A stretch of DNA of 64,000 nt, taken from contig NZ_JBKFFP010000003.1 in the NCBI RefSeq assembly GCF_046506625.1, forward strand, positions 1 to 64,000, written 5' to 3'. The position numbers and the translations under genes are program-made. The DNA is from Zhengella sedimenti (lineage in GTDB: Bacteria > Pseudomonadota > Alphaproteobacteria > Rhizobiales > Rhizobiaceae). Positions 1 to 8,930 of the stretch are shown here, piece by piece (the stretch's first letter is position 1; every line of letters starts with the position of its first letter). The notes beneath the pieces are model-generated. The model saw only the letters and a program-made list of their open reading frames with translations, made no database searches and was not told the DNA's origin.

Positions 1-45
1 GGTACTTCGTCTCAAGACGCGGGAGAGTAGGTCGCCGCCAGGTCT
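1..45 (+). rRNA. rrf: 5S rRNA, 3' end (cut by window start)
   Basis: The first 45 bases match the conserved 3' part of alphaproteobacterial 5S rRNA: the stretch GGTACTTCGTCTCAAGACGC, then GGGAGAGTAGGTCGCCGCCA, ending GGTCT. The tRNA-fMet about 300 bases downstream fits the rhizobial order 16S-Ile-Ala-23S-5S-fMet. The 5' part lies outside the window and the exact 3' end is approximate. Confidence 0.93.
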
Positions 46-140
46 GCAAAACGCATGAAACATAATCTTCTCGACACTGCCAGCCCGGACAGCACGGCGC
101 GCAGCCGTCCCCGGCCGCACGTTCAGCCGACCGAAAACCT

Positions 141-348
141 TGACGCGGGCTGGAGCAGCCCCGCCCGCCCGCAAGGGGCCGAAGGCCCAAGAGGACGGGC
201 AAACAGGAAAATCCGGGCTGATCGAACATTCGTCCGGTAAATGGTGACGCGGGCTGGAGCAGCCCCGCCCGCCCGCAAGGGGCCGAAGGCCCAAGAGGAC
301 GGGCAAACAGGAAAATCCGGGCTGATCGAACAATCGTCCGGTAAATGG
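141..348 (+). repeat. Two tandem 104-bp repeats, each headed by a tRNA-fMet 5' fragment
   Basis: Copies at 141-244 and 245-348 differ at one visible base (ACATTCG versus ACAATCG). Each begins TGACGCGGGCTGGAGCAGCC, which repeats the first 17 nt of the real tRNA-fMet (352 onward) with one mismatch, followed by about 85 bp of spacer. The real tRNA begins exactly one period further on, so the array reads as head-spacer, head-spacer, full tRNA. The heads lack the anticodon and T arms and cannot be functional tRNAs. They look like duplications of the 5S-tRNA spacer. Confidence 0.85.
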
Positions 349-351
349 TGA

Positions 352-430
<79 letters not shown>

Positions 431-459
431 CAACCATCTGAAATACAACCATAAAACAT

Positions 460-483
460 GCCCGCCTCATCGGCGGGCTTTTT
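460..483 (+). terminator. Rho-independent terminator after tRNA-fMet, supplied by the island
   Basis: Stem GCCCGCC (460-466) and GGCGGGC (472-478) with loop TCATC, followed by TTTTT. It lies 30 bp inside the island, so after integration it ends rrn/tRNA transcription in place of the native terminator now displaced to 38053-38076. Confidence 0.85.
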
Positions 484-499
484 GCGTTTCAAGCTCCGC

Positions 500-519
500 G
501 TCGTCACCGAGTCGTCACC
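500..519 (+). promoter_or_regulatory. Paired GTCGTCACC repeats, putative integrase arm sites (left)
   Basis: GTCGTCACC occurs at 500-508 and 511-519, 11 bp apart. The same pair, same orientation and spacing, occurs at 37735-37754 beside the integrase start. Short tandem repeats one helical turn apart at both ends of an element are what arm-type binding sites of P4-like integrases look like. Function is inferred. Confidence 0.5.
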
Positions 520-773
520 AATAGGGGCAAAATCGGTACTCAACAAAGCTGGGGAAAACCTGGCTACATGCAGCGCGGCGTCTGTGCGAATTTGGGTATC
601 CGTTTCGTTAAACGTCCCGATATCGCTTGAAATCGATCGTCGGATACTTCATCTTCTCCCATGCATCCAGAGGACGCACGGCTTCGCAAGAGGTCGGGCG
701 GACACCAACCGGCTCACTCCAGCACGGTGGTCAAATGATGCGACCCGAAGCGGTAAACATAGGAGATCTTCCG

Positions 774-1049
774 ATGTCTGGATTCATGCCTGCTCTTCCC
801 GTTCGTCCTGATATGGTCGGGCGTCTCTCGTCGTCCCCCTTCATGCGCCGCAAGGCTGCGGCCAACTACATTGAAGATCAGTGGGGCATCCCGTGCTCGC
901 CGGCCTGGTTGGCCAAACTGGCCGTTGTTGGTGGTGGGCCGCGCTTCCGCAAAGCCGGGCGCTTTCCGCTCTATGCCATCGAAGACCTCGACCATTGGGC
1001 GAGCACACGGCTCGGCCAACTGGTGTCGTCGACGTCTGAGCTGCAGTGA
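774..1049 (+). CDS. Small AlpA/excisionase-like DNA-binding protein
   Basis: The 91-aa protein has a region starting FMRRKAAANYIEDQW and a downstream PRFRKAGRFPLYAIEDLDHW, the pattern of MerR-like/AlpA winged helices in which the wing is followed by an aromatic 'Y...DLD.W' tail. Such proteins act as excisionases or regulators on integrative elements. The ATG at 774 was chosen because AGGAGA (761-766) sits 7 bp upstream; the frame is open further upstream but without a ribosome site. It is the first gene of the replication operon, its stop lying 11 bp before the primase start. Family assignment is by pattern only. Confidence 0.7.
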   Translation: MSGFMPALPVRPDMVGRLSSSPFMRRKAAANYIEDQWGIPCSPAWLAKLAVVGGGPRFRKAGRFPLYAIEDLDHWASTRLGQLVSSTSELQ

Positions 1050-1060
1050 GGGGCGCGACG

Positions 1061-2092
1061 ATGAAAAAGGAACTGCTTGAAATCGCGGATCTGCGCCGTC
1101 GGCTGCTGGTCAATGGCTATGAGCCGCTGCCCAACATCGACAAAAGGTGCATGACCAAGAGGTGGTCCAAGATCAACATCGACGAGGCTGCCATTGCCAG
1201 GTGGTCGCGCAAGCGTCGCTATCTTGCGACCGGCGTCCGTCTGGGCAAAGGTCTGGCCGCCATTGATCTCGATATCTCGGACGAGACTGCCATGGCGGCC
1301 GTGTCGAGGGCCATGGAGGAGAAGCTGCGCGAATTTGGCGTGGATACGGCCAACATGCCAATCCGCGGGACCGACGTAAGCTGCAAGCAGGCCTGGTTTG
1401 TTCAGACCACATCGCCATTTCGGCAGATTACGACCGGTTCCTGGGTGCGTCCCGACCAGGATGAAGACGCCCCTAAGATGGTCGTAGAGATCTTCGGTGG
1501 GCTTTCCGCACGGCAAATGGGTGCCTTTGGGCCCCATAGCGTTGATGGCTCAAACCAAGTTCAGTCCCGCTATACCTGGCCCACCGGAACGTCCTTGCTC
1601 ACGGTGGCAAAGGCGGACCTTCCGGTTTTGACGGTGCAACAGTTCCGAGACCTCATCAACGTGGCGAACACGCAGATGGAGGCCCTGGGGTTTGTGCGTG
1701 CGTCTCGCCGAGCGCCAAAGCAAACGACCAACTCGCCTGGAGGGACGCAGCGTCGCGTCTATGACTTGACCGAAGACATGCGGTTCGATTGCAACGATGG
1801 GGGCACCTACACCCTGGCTGAGCTCAGGGGCATATGTTCATGGCCCCGCTTGCGTTGTTCTGCCACTTGGCTGGACGGGATCAAGCATCAAAACAGAGAA
1901 CGTTGCCTGATTAGGCCGGATCATCGGGGCGGCGTCTCCATCTACGAAACCGCCGCGGGCGTGACGCATCACGAGGCATCTCTCAAGCCCGGATTATGGG
2001 GTCCCGGCAACATTGACCGGCTGAACGACATGCTGCGCCAGACTCAGAAGAAAGCGGCTCAGCACCGGAAGGAAAGTCGCCATGACCAGTAG
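1061..2092 (+). CDS. Prim-Pol type DNA primase/polymerase
   Basis: The 343-aa protein matches the archaeo-eukaryotic primase fold of mobile elements. An acidic pair is seen in AIDLDI (Asp69, Asp71), a GPHS motif near 157-160 supplies the nucleotide-binding His, and VVEIFGG carries a third acidic residue near 143. It probably makes primers for replication of the excised element. The ATG at 1061 follows GAGGGG; a GTG at 1046 overlapping the previous stop is possible. The 3' end overlaps the helicase gene by 11 bp, so the two are likely translationally coupled. The C-terminal 130 residues show no motif I recognise. Confidence 0.8.
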   Translation: MKKELLEIADLRRRLLVNGYEPLPNIDKRCMTKRWSKINIDEAAIARWSRKRRYLATGVRLGKGLAAIDLDISDETAMAAVSRAMEEKLREFGVDTANMPIRGTDVSCKQAWFVQTTSPFRQITTGSWVRPDQDEDAPKMVVEIFGGLSARQMGAFGPHSVDGSNQVQSRYTWPTGTSLLTVAKADLPVLTVQQFRDLINVANTQMEALGFVRASRRAPKQTTNSPGGTQRRVYDLTEDMRFDCNDGGTYTLAELRGICSWPRLRCSATWLDGIKHQNRERCLIRPDHRGGVSIYETAAGVTHHEASLKPGLWGPGNIDRLNDMLRQTQKKAAQHRKESRHDQ

Positions 2093-3539
2093 AGACGAGG
2101 ATCCATTTACCGAAGCCCTCCACGAGCTTCTCTGGAACCACGCATATGTCCCATCGGAGGATCGCATCTATCCCGTCTCGACGCGGGACGGCTCCGGAGC
2201 GATGTCGGTAAAAGCGGCCCGTCAGCTCTACATGCCAAGTTGCAAGGTCGTTGTGGGATCGAGGGGTGGCGAAAAAAAGTTCAATCCGGTTGACGCCTGG
2301 TTGTCCAGTCCGGACCGGATTGCTGTAAGTGGCGTCCGGTGCGCGCCTGGAAAGCCGTCACCGCTCTTCGAGGACGGGGAGGGCAACCGGTGGATCAACA
2401 CGTTCCGTGCGCCTGATTGGCAAGGAGCAGGCACAACGAGGCCGTTCGAGCGGTTAATGGAGAGCCTGCTTCCTGTTCCTGTAGAACGCAAATGGTTCCT
2501 GCAGGCCATGGCGCATAAGCTGCGCCATCCGGAGGTTCCGGGACCTGCGATCATCTTCGTTGCTCAGAACCATGGCACGGGCCGCGGAACCCTGTTCGAT
2601 ATCCTGCGACGGTTCTGGGGTAACGCCGCCACACGCGAACTGCCATTCTCCACATTCACCGGTAAGACCTACCAGAGCCAGTACAATGAATGGATGGTCG
2701 GGACCGTGATGATCTTCATCAATGAGAGCTCGGAAGCCTCTGACGGGTCGACCTACCGCACACGGAGCAACACCTACGAGCACCTCAAGGAGACCGTTGA
2801 CCCGAGGGTCAGGAGTATTCAAGTGCGCGTGAAGGGTCGAGACAACTTCTGGGCTGAGACGAACACCTCGTTCCTGATTGCCACAAACCATCTCGATGCG
2901 CTTCCGATCCCGGACAATGACCGGCGCTTTGCGATCCTGACCAATGGCGAAAAGCTGTCGGCGGCATTGGCAGCGGAAATCCGGGAGTGGATGGTTCATG
3001 ATGGCAACATGGCTGCTCTAAACGACTATCTGGGGTCCATCGACCTGGCGGGGTTTGATCCCTATGCGCCGCCCCCGAGCTTTGCCGGCCGGCAGACGAT
3101 GGTGGCGGCTGCGAAGTCTGCTCTTGATGAAGCCGTTGAGGCGGCGATCGCAGAGTTCCCGGCTGATGTGTTCACGCTGGAGCAAGTCGTGGACTGGATC
3201 AGAGCCAATTGGCCTTCGAGCGACCTGCCGCACGCTTGGCAGCAGACGGTTCGCCGCATGATCCAGTCGCACTATGTCCGCGTGGGCAAGAAGCACCAGA
3301 CAGGCTACTATGTCATGATCGATGGCAAACGTCGCGCTGCCTATGCCAAGACGCGTGAAGCCGCGGCGAGGTGGAGGGGTGATGCCCGTCTGCGTGCGGC
3401 GATCGAGAAAAACGACGCTGTCATCGACACAGCCACCGCTCAGTTCTCCAACAGCTTGGCTCGCCTGGCGCGCAAGAACAGCGCCGTGATCGGGCCCCCC
3501 GCCGCCGGGCGCTCTGGAAAAACCGAGCGGCCGAACTGA
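2082..3539 (+). CDS. SF3-like replicative helicase (phage/plasmid D5-type)
   Basis: The 485-aa protein has a P-loop variant NHGTGRGTLF near residues 163-172 (Arg replaces the usual Lys), then MIFINESSEASDG near 209 as Walker B, and TSFLIATNHLDALPIPDNDR near 265, the sensor 'TN' motif of superfamily 3 helicases. These ATPases unwind DNA as hexamers during replication of phages and plasmids and commonly follow a Prim-Pol gene, as here. The Lys-to-Arg change in the P-loop is seen in some family members but should be noted. A GGAAGG ribosome site precedes the ATG. The C-terminal basic region may bind the adjacent repeat array. Confidence 0.8.
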   Translation: MTSRDEDPFTEALHELLWNHAYVPSEDRIYPVSTRDGSGAMSVKAARQLYMPSCKVVVGSRGGEKKFNPVDAWLSSPDRIAVSGVRCAPGKPSPLFEDGEGNRWINTFRAPDWQGAGTTRPFERLMESLLPVPVERKWFLQAMAHKLRHPEVPGPAIIFVAQNHGTGRGTLFDILRRFWGNAATRELPFSTFTGKTYQSQYNEWMVGTVMIFINESSEASDGSTYRTRSNTYEHLKETVDPRVRSIQVRVKGRDNFWAETNTSFLIATNHLDALPIPDNDRRFAILTNGEKLSAALAAEIREWMVHDGNMAALNDYLGSIDLAGFDPYAPPPSFAGRQTMVAAAKSALDEAVEAAIAEFPADVFTLEQVVDWIRANWPSSDLPHAWQQTVRRMIQSHYVRVGKKHQTGYYVMIDGKRRAAYAKTREAAARWRGDARLRAAIEKNDAVIDTATAQFSNSLARLARKNSAVIGPPAAGRSGKTERPN

Positions 3540-3614
3540 GCGGAGAGCGGTTGTTGGTTGTCGCTTGGGTTGGAAGGGCTAAGGCTTTGTGTTTCTTGGC
3601 TATTCTGCTTCAGG

Positions 3615-3719
3615 TGACAACCTGACAACCTGACAACTGAGCTTCTATAGGTTATGAAAAGGAACTTGTTTAATGTGTAGAGCTCTTTGGAAAACAGGTT
3701 GTCAGGTTGTCAGGTTGCA
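3615..3719. repeat. Convergent iteron arrays, putative replication origin
   Basis: Three tandem 8-bp units TGACAACC (3615-3638, last unit TGACAACT) face three units of the reverse complement AGGTTGTC (3696-3719, last unit AGGTTGCA), separated by 57 bp of AT-rich DNA. Two inverted triplets of short iterons immediately downstream of Prim-Pol and helicase genes are the expected layout of an element's origin. Nothing else in the window has this structure. The origin role is inferred. Confidence 0.7.
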
Positions 3720-3807
3720 AGGCGCCTCGCAAAAGCGCCCGATAAAACGGCGGCGCTCGTGAATTGAAAGGGCGGTTTTAAGCTGGTTTATCAAGGGGTT
3801 TCGACAA

Positions 3808-4380
3808 ATGGGCGGCTATGGATCGGGAGGCTGGAACGCATCGGGGCGGCCGACAACCGCTGACGTGCCATGCCTGAATGTGACCCGCTTGAACCGGCTT
3901 GGCCTACTGACCGGGAACCACGAAGGTACCCTCAGGTGGCACACGCCTTGGCTCGATGAGGCCGCGAACTTCGTGGTGCATGGCGACCGCATCAGGATCG
4001 TTCATGGAACGGTACCATCGAGGTACTGCGACGACATCTCCATCGAATGGGAAGACTGCCGATTTGGCGGGCGGCGGCCGTTCTTCGTCTGCCCCTGCTG
4101 CGGCCGGCGAACGCTTCACCTCTACCGCATGCCAGGCTTCAAATGTCGGACATGCCATGGGTTGACCTACCCATCGCAGCGCGAGCGCGAGAGCGATCGG
4201 GCTCAACGCCGCGCCAACAGGATCCGTGTGCGGCTGGGGGGCGATCCGGGCTGGACCAATATCCCGCCGCGGCCGAAGGGCATGCACTGGCGCACCTATG
4301 AACGACAAATCGCCAGGATCGTGGAGGCCGACGCCATAACGGACCGGTATGCGACCGAACGATTTGGACTAACACCATAA
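3808..4380 (+). CDS. Zinc-ribbon protein of unknown function
   Basis: The 190-aa protein begins GGYGSGGWN and carries a four-cysteine zinc ribbon: CPCCGRRTLHLY near residue 95 and CRTCHGLTYPSQRE near 113. This type recurs in alphaproteobacterial prophages and islands and has no known biochemical role to my knowledge. The tail after the ribbon is rich in Arg and charged residues, suggesting nucleic-acid contact. An AAGGGG ribosome site precedes the ATG. It stands alone between the iteron array and the nuclease module. Confidence 0.72.
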   Translation: MGGYGSGGWNASGRPTTADVPCLNVTRLNRLGLLTGNHEGTLRWHTPWLDEAANFVVHGDRIRIVHGTVPSRYCDDISIEWEDCRFGGRRPFFVCPCCGRRTLHLYRMPGFKCRTCHGLTYPSQRERESDRAQRRANRIRVRLGGDPGWTNIPPRPKGMHWRTYERQIARIVEADAITDRYATERFGLTP

Positions 4381-4925
4381 GTCCGCGCACTGTGATATCC
4401 GGTCGAGGTTGGCGGCGACCGCCGCCTTGGGCTTGCAGTGGTTCTCAAAAACGGTCGTTTTTTGAGCTTCGTTGCGGACTAACAGAATCGCCGTGCCAAT
4501 CCACCCAAAGCCTTCCGAAAACTGTTTATCGAAACAGCAGTTCCGATTTCGCCCTTCGTATTCGAGTTTACGGAAACCAAACGCTACGAGATCAGAAGGG
4601 CATTATCGACCCAAAAGGAATAGGTTCTCAGTCCACGTCCGATTTGCGCCCCCTTCTCGGTCGCTTGCGCTCTCAGAGCCAGTTCCTGAAACCGGTCATT
4701 CGACCTGCTGCGGATGAAGGTCTTGATTGGGCGGGAAACTGTCGTTGGGGGTGCATCTCCTTTGCTGCCATTTGATCCCCATAGCAGACATCGGCAGCGG
4801 CAGGCCTAAATGCACATCCTGAGAGGAGCGCAGCCATTTGCTGCGAGCCTAACGGCCGAGACGGCGTTTGCGGCGGCTCGGTGGAGCCTGCCGAGGTACG
4901 AGGCTAGCGCAATAGAGCCCCCCGG
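4381..4925. other. No gene recognised (545 bp)
   Basis: One open frame of 127 codons crosses this stretch but has atypical composition and no ribosome site. An AT-rich hairpin, CTCAAAAA facing TTTTTTGAG at about 4444-4466, could be a weak terminator for the zinc-ribbon gene. The segment near 4830-4860 (GCGAGCCTAACGGCCG) resembles in inverse sense the one near 9228-9250, suggesting a dispersed intergenic remnant. Confidence 0.5.
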
Positions 4926-7900
4926 ATGCTTACCAATGGCCTCAGGCTACTGCATCCTTGTTGTGATTTGGGCGACCTAAACCCACATGCTGACCCAAAT
5001 CTTGTACAATACAATCATGGTGAGTGTTTACCCGATTCGCGGAATCTCCAGAGCGCATTGGGTGATCTACGGCAAATATTTGAATGCTACAAAAGAAAGG
5101 CGAGAAGCTCATCTCTAAACCGCGGTAGCGCTATGGAAGAAGATGAAACAACTGATCTGCCTAGTTTTGATGAAATTTTCAGTCACATACCATTTTTTGG
5201 GGTGGGCGGGCTCGATCTAAGATCAATCTACAATGAGCACAAAGATGCCCTATCCGAACTGTCCTCGTTTGATCCTTTGCGGCTTGCAGCCAGTTTTGGC
5301 GGGCTGCTGACACAACCCGACCTGCAAAGCAATTGCGTCCGCATCGAAGCGCTGGTTCATCTTGCATTTGCATTGGGCGACGGAAACAGAAGCCCAAACA
5401 GAAAAATTATCGGCAGGCTTTTTCATGTGCTTGGTGAAGGTTGGACTGGGCGGTCGGAGGACCCGGCGGAGGATGTCTTTGTTTCGCTCGTTGCAAGCCC
5501 TAGGGGAAACTTTCGAATATTGGAGGGCGTGTGGGAGGCAGCGGGTTTCTACACGCAGCGGCTCATCAATGCTCTTGAATCAATACCCGAGGAGGGACCC
5601 TATCTCACTTTGCGAAATCACGCCCACGCCCTCTTGGCTCTTTCAGATGCGGTATGCGAGCGGGCCGGTCTGACGAGAAACATGACGGGTAACGCAGTGC
5701 CGGCTGATCGTGTGGCACCTGGTACGCTGTCTCGTTTGTCGTCGATAAGGAGGCTTGTTCGGTTCTCCGAGCAGGAAATCGCCGATCTAGGGATCGACCC
5801 AGACGATCTTCTTGCTTTCGGGTTTGATCCCGCTGACCGTCAAAGGCTTATGTCAAACCGTATCGGCCACTCGATCCTTGAGCGTTATCCTGTTGCGTTT
5901 CGAAATGGTCAGTATTTCTTGCTGCTGCCGACAGCGGTCAGCGCTGCGCTGCGCCGACTTATTGTTGAGTTCATGGAGTCACATGATCTTCGAGAATCAT
6001 TCGCCGCGACCTTGGCGCAGGAATATGCGCGGACGTTTTCCTCGACGCCCTTCCTTGGTGGCCGCACCGGAGCGCCTGTTGAGTTCAAGAGGACCGATCA
6101 CGGCGCACTCGCGGGCGTCATGCATCAACCGGATGCGGGTTTGTTTGTGAATGTCGTTCTTTACAGCGATACGCTCCAGAACTTCAGTGAAGCAGGTCTT
6201 GTAGGACTTTTCCCGGATGAAAGCGAAAAGGGGCTTGGTGAAGACATCAATCGTTGGATCGATCACGCTTACGAAGCAGCCAGAAAATTTGAAGGGTTTC
6301 GCGAGGGCATCACATTGGTCGTCCCGTGCGGAATTGGGCGCGGATCGATCGATGTCGTCGAGCACAAAGAACGGGCAAACTGGCGGGTAGAGTTCATCAG
6401 CATTGAACAGCTTTGCACGCTAAGTTGGATTCCCGACTTTAACGAGCTTTCGCTTTGGCGGCTGTTCGAAGGGCAGCAGCGGTTGGCTGCACTCGGCGTT
6501 GATCTGCAAAACACCAACGGCTTGCTTAACACCGTCGCATGGGCACGTTCGCTCGGAGGTCATCTGGTGCCCCATGCGGATCTACCTGAGGGCTTTGGCG
6601 GAAACGATGCCCACGACTTCTTGTTGATTGACCAGAACAGCTTGCTGAAGACGCGGCAACAAGTGGCGGAAACATGGGATGTTCACGTCTGCAAGGACAT
6701 GCGGGGGCAATGGGTTCGTGTTCGAAAGGACGGTCAGTCGTTGTTCGAGGAGGACAATGTAAGACCCTTTTACATTGCAGAAGACGATACGGACACTCGT
6801 TGGCCTATGGGCGTATATGAAACGCCCCAGCGCAGCTGGTGGATTCGCCTTGAAACTGGACAGGAGACGACCGGCTATTTCGCCTCGGAGCGTTTCAAGA
6901 TGCTCCGAACATGGGCCTGCCTGCTAGTTCCAGCCGTGGAAGCGGCGTTCGCCGATCTGCCAACGGGGGCGCTGCTCTTGAGTTTTGAGTTTCAAGGAAA
7001 CGTCGGTGATCGTACGGCTGGCGGTCAGTCGGATTTCATGTCGCTGGACGAGACGCTGAAGGTCGTTGACGTTCAAACAGAAGGAGCAACGGTCACGGTG
7101 ACCTTGCAGGAGGGCTTCGAGCAATCAATTCGAAATCCAACCAATGTTGCTGAGCACGCTCTTGTGCAGCGTACTGTTGAGGGAATAGCAGACCTAGCAG
7201 GCGTGAATTTGAGTGAGGCGGAGTTAAAAATACTCCTGAGCGAAATCATCCCGAGCCCCGATGCGCGCCAAAGCCACGCCTTCATGGCGCGGGACTTTAG
7301 GGACTTTGTGCGCGGTTATCTCAGACATCCCGTAACAAAAATCGACAATGATGATGCCGCGACGATTAAGCTCGGGTTGGGATGGCGTGTCCAAGATCGC
7401 GAAAAAGGCGGAGACATCACCGGGCGCAGGCAATGTACCAAGTTCCTGAATGCAATTGTTCAGATACTTGAGGATGAAGTCTGCTCGGAACTGAGGCGCT
7501 TTGATCGGACTTCAATGATCAAGATAGCGATGCTCAACCATGAGCGCGCTGCCTCGGATCGCGAGGCCTGGCGACGAACGGCCCGTGCGGTGCTGGCTCT
7601 GCATCGAGACAAAGGCGAAGCAAAGCGCGTAATCTTCGAAAACGAGGCATCACTTAACGCGGTTTTTCAGGCCTCACGGCTCTTAATTGAGTTCGCGGTT
7701 TGCGAGTGCCCAGTGTCGGGTGGGCTTAAGCCGGGAGAAAGAGACCTCTCTCGGGTTATGGCAAGGATCATGATGATATGCGGCATGGGTGGATGGTCCG
7801 ATGCGATCCACTGGGAGGCTATGGAACCCGTAATTCGGATTACGCCTTTGGGCGACATTCATGCCAACGTGACATTCCAAGAAAACGTTCTTGATCCCTA

Positions 7901-8930
7901 TGGGCGCGCCTCCACTGAAAGGATGGTTCAGCACACCATGGATGGTTACGAGAAATACCTAGTCGAAGATGAGCCAACGGAAACTGTTGAGCGCGAGATG
8001 GATGCCGAGTTTTGGGATGCGTTTGGTGATGAATATGGCTGCTCATTTGATACGGCAAGAAAGTTCGTCGATTTTGTTGAAAATACCGGGCTCGAGAGGA
8101 AAAAAGCAGTGTTCGTTTGTAAGCGAAGCGAACTCATGAACGCAAAATCAGAGGACGGAGACCTTAACGCCGCGGAACTGGAGGCACTCATCTCGTCGCT
8201 TACGCTCATGGGACGCAGTGCTTGGCGCGACGTGCCAGAAGGTTTTGAGGCGAAAGATATCTTTCCTTGGCGTTTTCGCCGACGGCTTTCGACTCTGCGG
8301 CGTCCCTTAGTTGAGATTGACAATGCAGATGACGATCCGTCGATGCTCGTGGCTCCGGGTTTAGTGCGCGATGCATTCGCTTATACGATCACAAATCTGT
8401 ACCAGGGTGACTTTCCGGCTTCGCAGTTGTCGCCGAAGATGGCTCGTTGGGCCGGAAAAGCGATGCACCAAATGCGATCGAAATTCTCGCAGGAAGTTGC
8501 TCGAAGAATGACTGAATTCGGCTGGGAAACTGAATACGAGGTCGCGCTCACAAAACTGCTAGGTAAGGGGCTGGATGCTGACTACGGGGACATTGATGTC
8601 CTGGCTTGGGAGGTTTCTTCTGGCCGAGTACTTCTCATGGAATGCAAGGACCTCCAGTTCCGCAAGACAGACGGCGAAATTGCTGAGCAACTGTCGGATT
8701 TCCGTGGAGAGCTAAATCGAGACGGAAAACCTGACCTACTTTTGAAGCATCTGCGACGTGTTGAGGTAGTGAGCAAGGAATTGGATCGGGTTTCAAAGTA
8801 CACGGGTATCTCGACACCTCGAATCGAAGGCCATTTGGTGTTCAAGAATCCCGTTCCAATGAAGTTTGCCTGGGATCATATGGCCGAAAGGATATCGCTT
8901 TCATTGGCAAGCGAGCTTGATCAAATCTGA
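4926..8930 (+). CDS. Giant protein (1334 aa) with C-terminal PD-(D/E)XK nuclease site
   Basis: I do not recognise the bulk of this protein. Near residues 1218-1240 it has GDIDVLAW, a 10-residue spacer, then LLMECKDL. A D-(x)-D on one strand and E-x-K on the next is the active site of restriction-endonuclease-fold nucleases. The next 100 residues (QLSDFRGELN, LLKHLRRVEVVSKEL) fit the helical remainder of such a fold. No P-loop, methylase or transmembrane segment is evident. The start is uncertain: ATG 4926 gives the longest frame, ATG 5133 (MEEDETTD) is an alternative, and neither has a clear ribosome site. Codon use is more AT-rich than in the flanking catabolic genes, indicating separate acquisition. 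It heads the candidate defence module. Confidence 0.75.
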   Translation: MLTNGLRLLHPCCDLGDLNPHADPNLVQYNHGECLPDSRNLQSALGDLRQIFECYKRKARSSSLNRGSAMEEDETTDLPSFDEIFSHIPFFGVGGLDLRSIYNEHKDALSELSSFDPLRLAASFGGLLTQPDLQSNCVRIEALVHLAFALGDGNRSPNRKIIGRLFHVLGEGWTGRSEDPAEDVFVSLVASPRGNFRILEGVWEAAGFYTQRLINALESIPEEGPYLTLRNHAHALLALSDAVCERAGLTRNMTGNAVPADRVAPGTLSRLSSIRRLVRFSEQEIADLGIDPDDLLAFGFDPADRQRLMSNRIGHSILERYPVAFRNGQYFLLLPTAVSAALRRLIVEFMESHDLRESFAATLAQEYARTFSSTPFLGGRTGAPVEFKRTDHGALAGVMHQPDAGLFVNVVLYSDTLQNFSEAGLVGLFPDESEKGLGEDINRWIDHAYEAARKFEGFREGITLVVPCGIGRGSIDVVEHKERANWRVEFISIEQLCTLSWIPDFNELSLWRLFEGQQRLAALGVDLQNTNGLLNTVAWARSLGGHLVPHADLPEGFGGNDAHDFLLIDQNSLLKTRQQVAETWDVHVCKDMRGQWVRVRKDGQSLFEEDNVRPFYIAEDDTDTRWPMGVYETPQRSWWIRLETGQETTGYFASERFKMLRTWACLLVPAVEAAFADLPTGALLLSFEFQGNVGDRTAGGQSDFMSLDETLKVVDVQTEGATVTVTLQEGFEQSIRNPTNVAEHALVQRTVEGIADLAGVNLSEAELKILLSEIIPSPDARQSHAFMARDFRDFVRGYLRHPVTKIDNDDAATIKLGLGWRVQDREKGGDITGRRQCTKFLNAIVQILEDEVCSELRRFDRTSMIKIAMLNHERAASDREAWRRTARAVLALHRDKGEAKRVIFENEASLNAVFQASRLLIEFAVCECPVSGGLKPGERDLSRVMARIMMICGMGGWSDAIHWEAMEPVIRITPLGDIHANVTFQENVLDPYGRASTERMVQHTMDGYEKYLVEDEPTETVEREMDAEFWDAFGDEYGCSFDTARKFVDFVENTGLERKKAVFVCKRSELMNAKSEDGDLNAAELEALISSLTLMGRSAWRDVPEGFEAKDIFPWRFRRRLSTLRRPLVEIDNADDDPSMLVAPGLVRDAFAYTITNLYQGDFPASQLSPKMARWAGKAMHQMRSKFSQEVARRMTEFGWETEYEVALTKLLGKGLDADYGDIDVLAWEVSSGRVLLMECKDLQFRKTDGEIAEQLSDFRGELNRDGKPDLLLKHLRRVEVVSKELDRVSKYTGISTPRIEGHLVFKNPVPMKFAWDHMAERISLSLASELDQI

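Noticed and set aside
141..348. Extra tRNA genes suggested by repeated tRNA-like starts
   Set aside because: Only the first 17 nt recur; anticodon and T arms are absent.
4392..4775. 127-codon frame between the zinc-ribbon gene and the giant nuclease
   Set aside because: No ribosome site, no recognisable motif, and composition unlike its neighbours.
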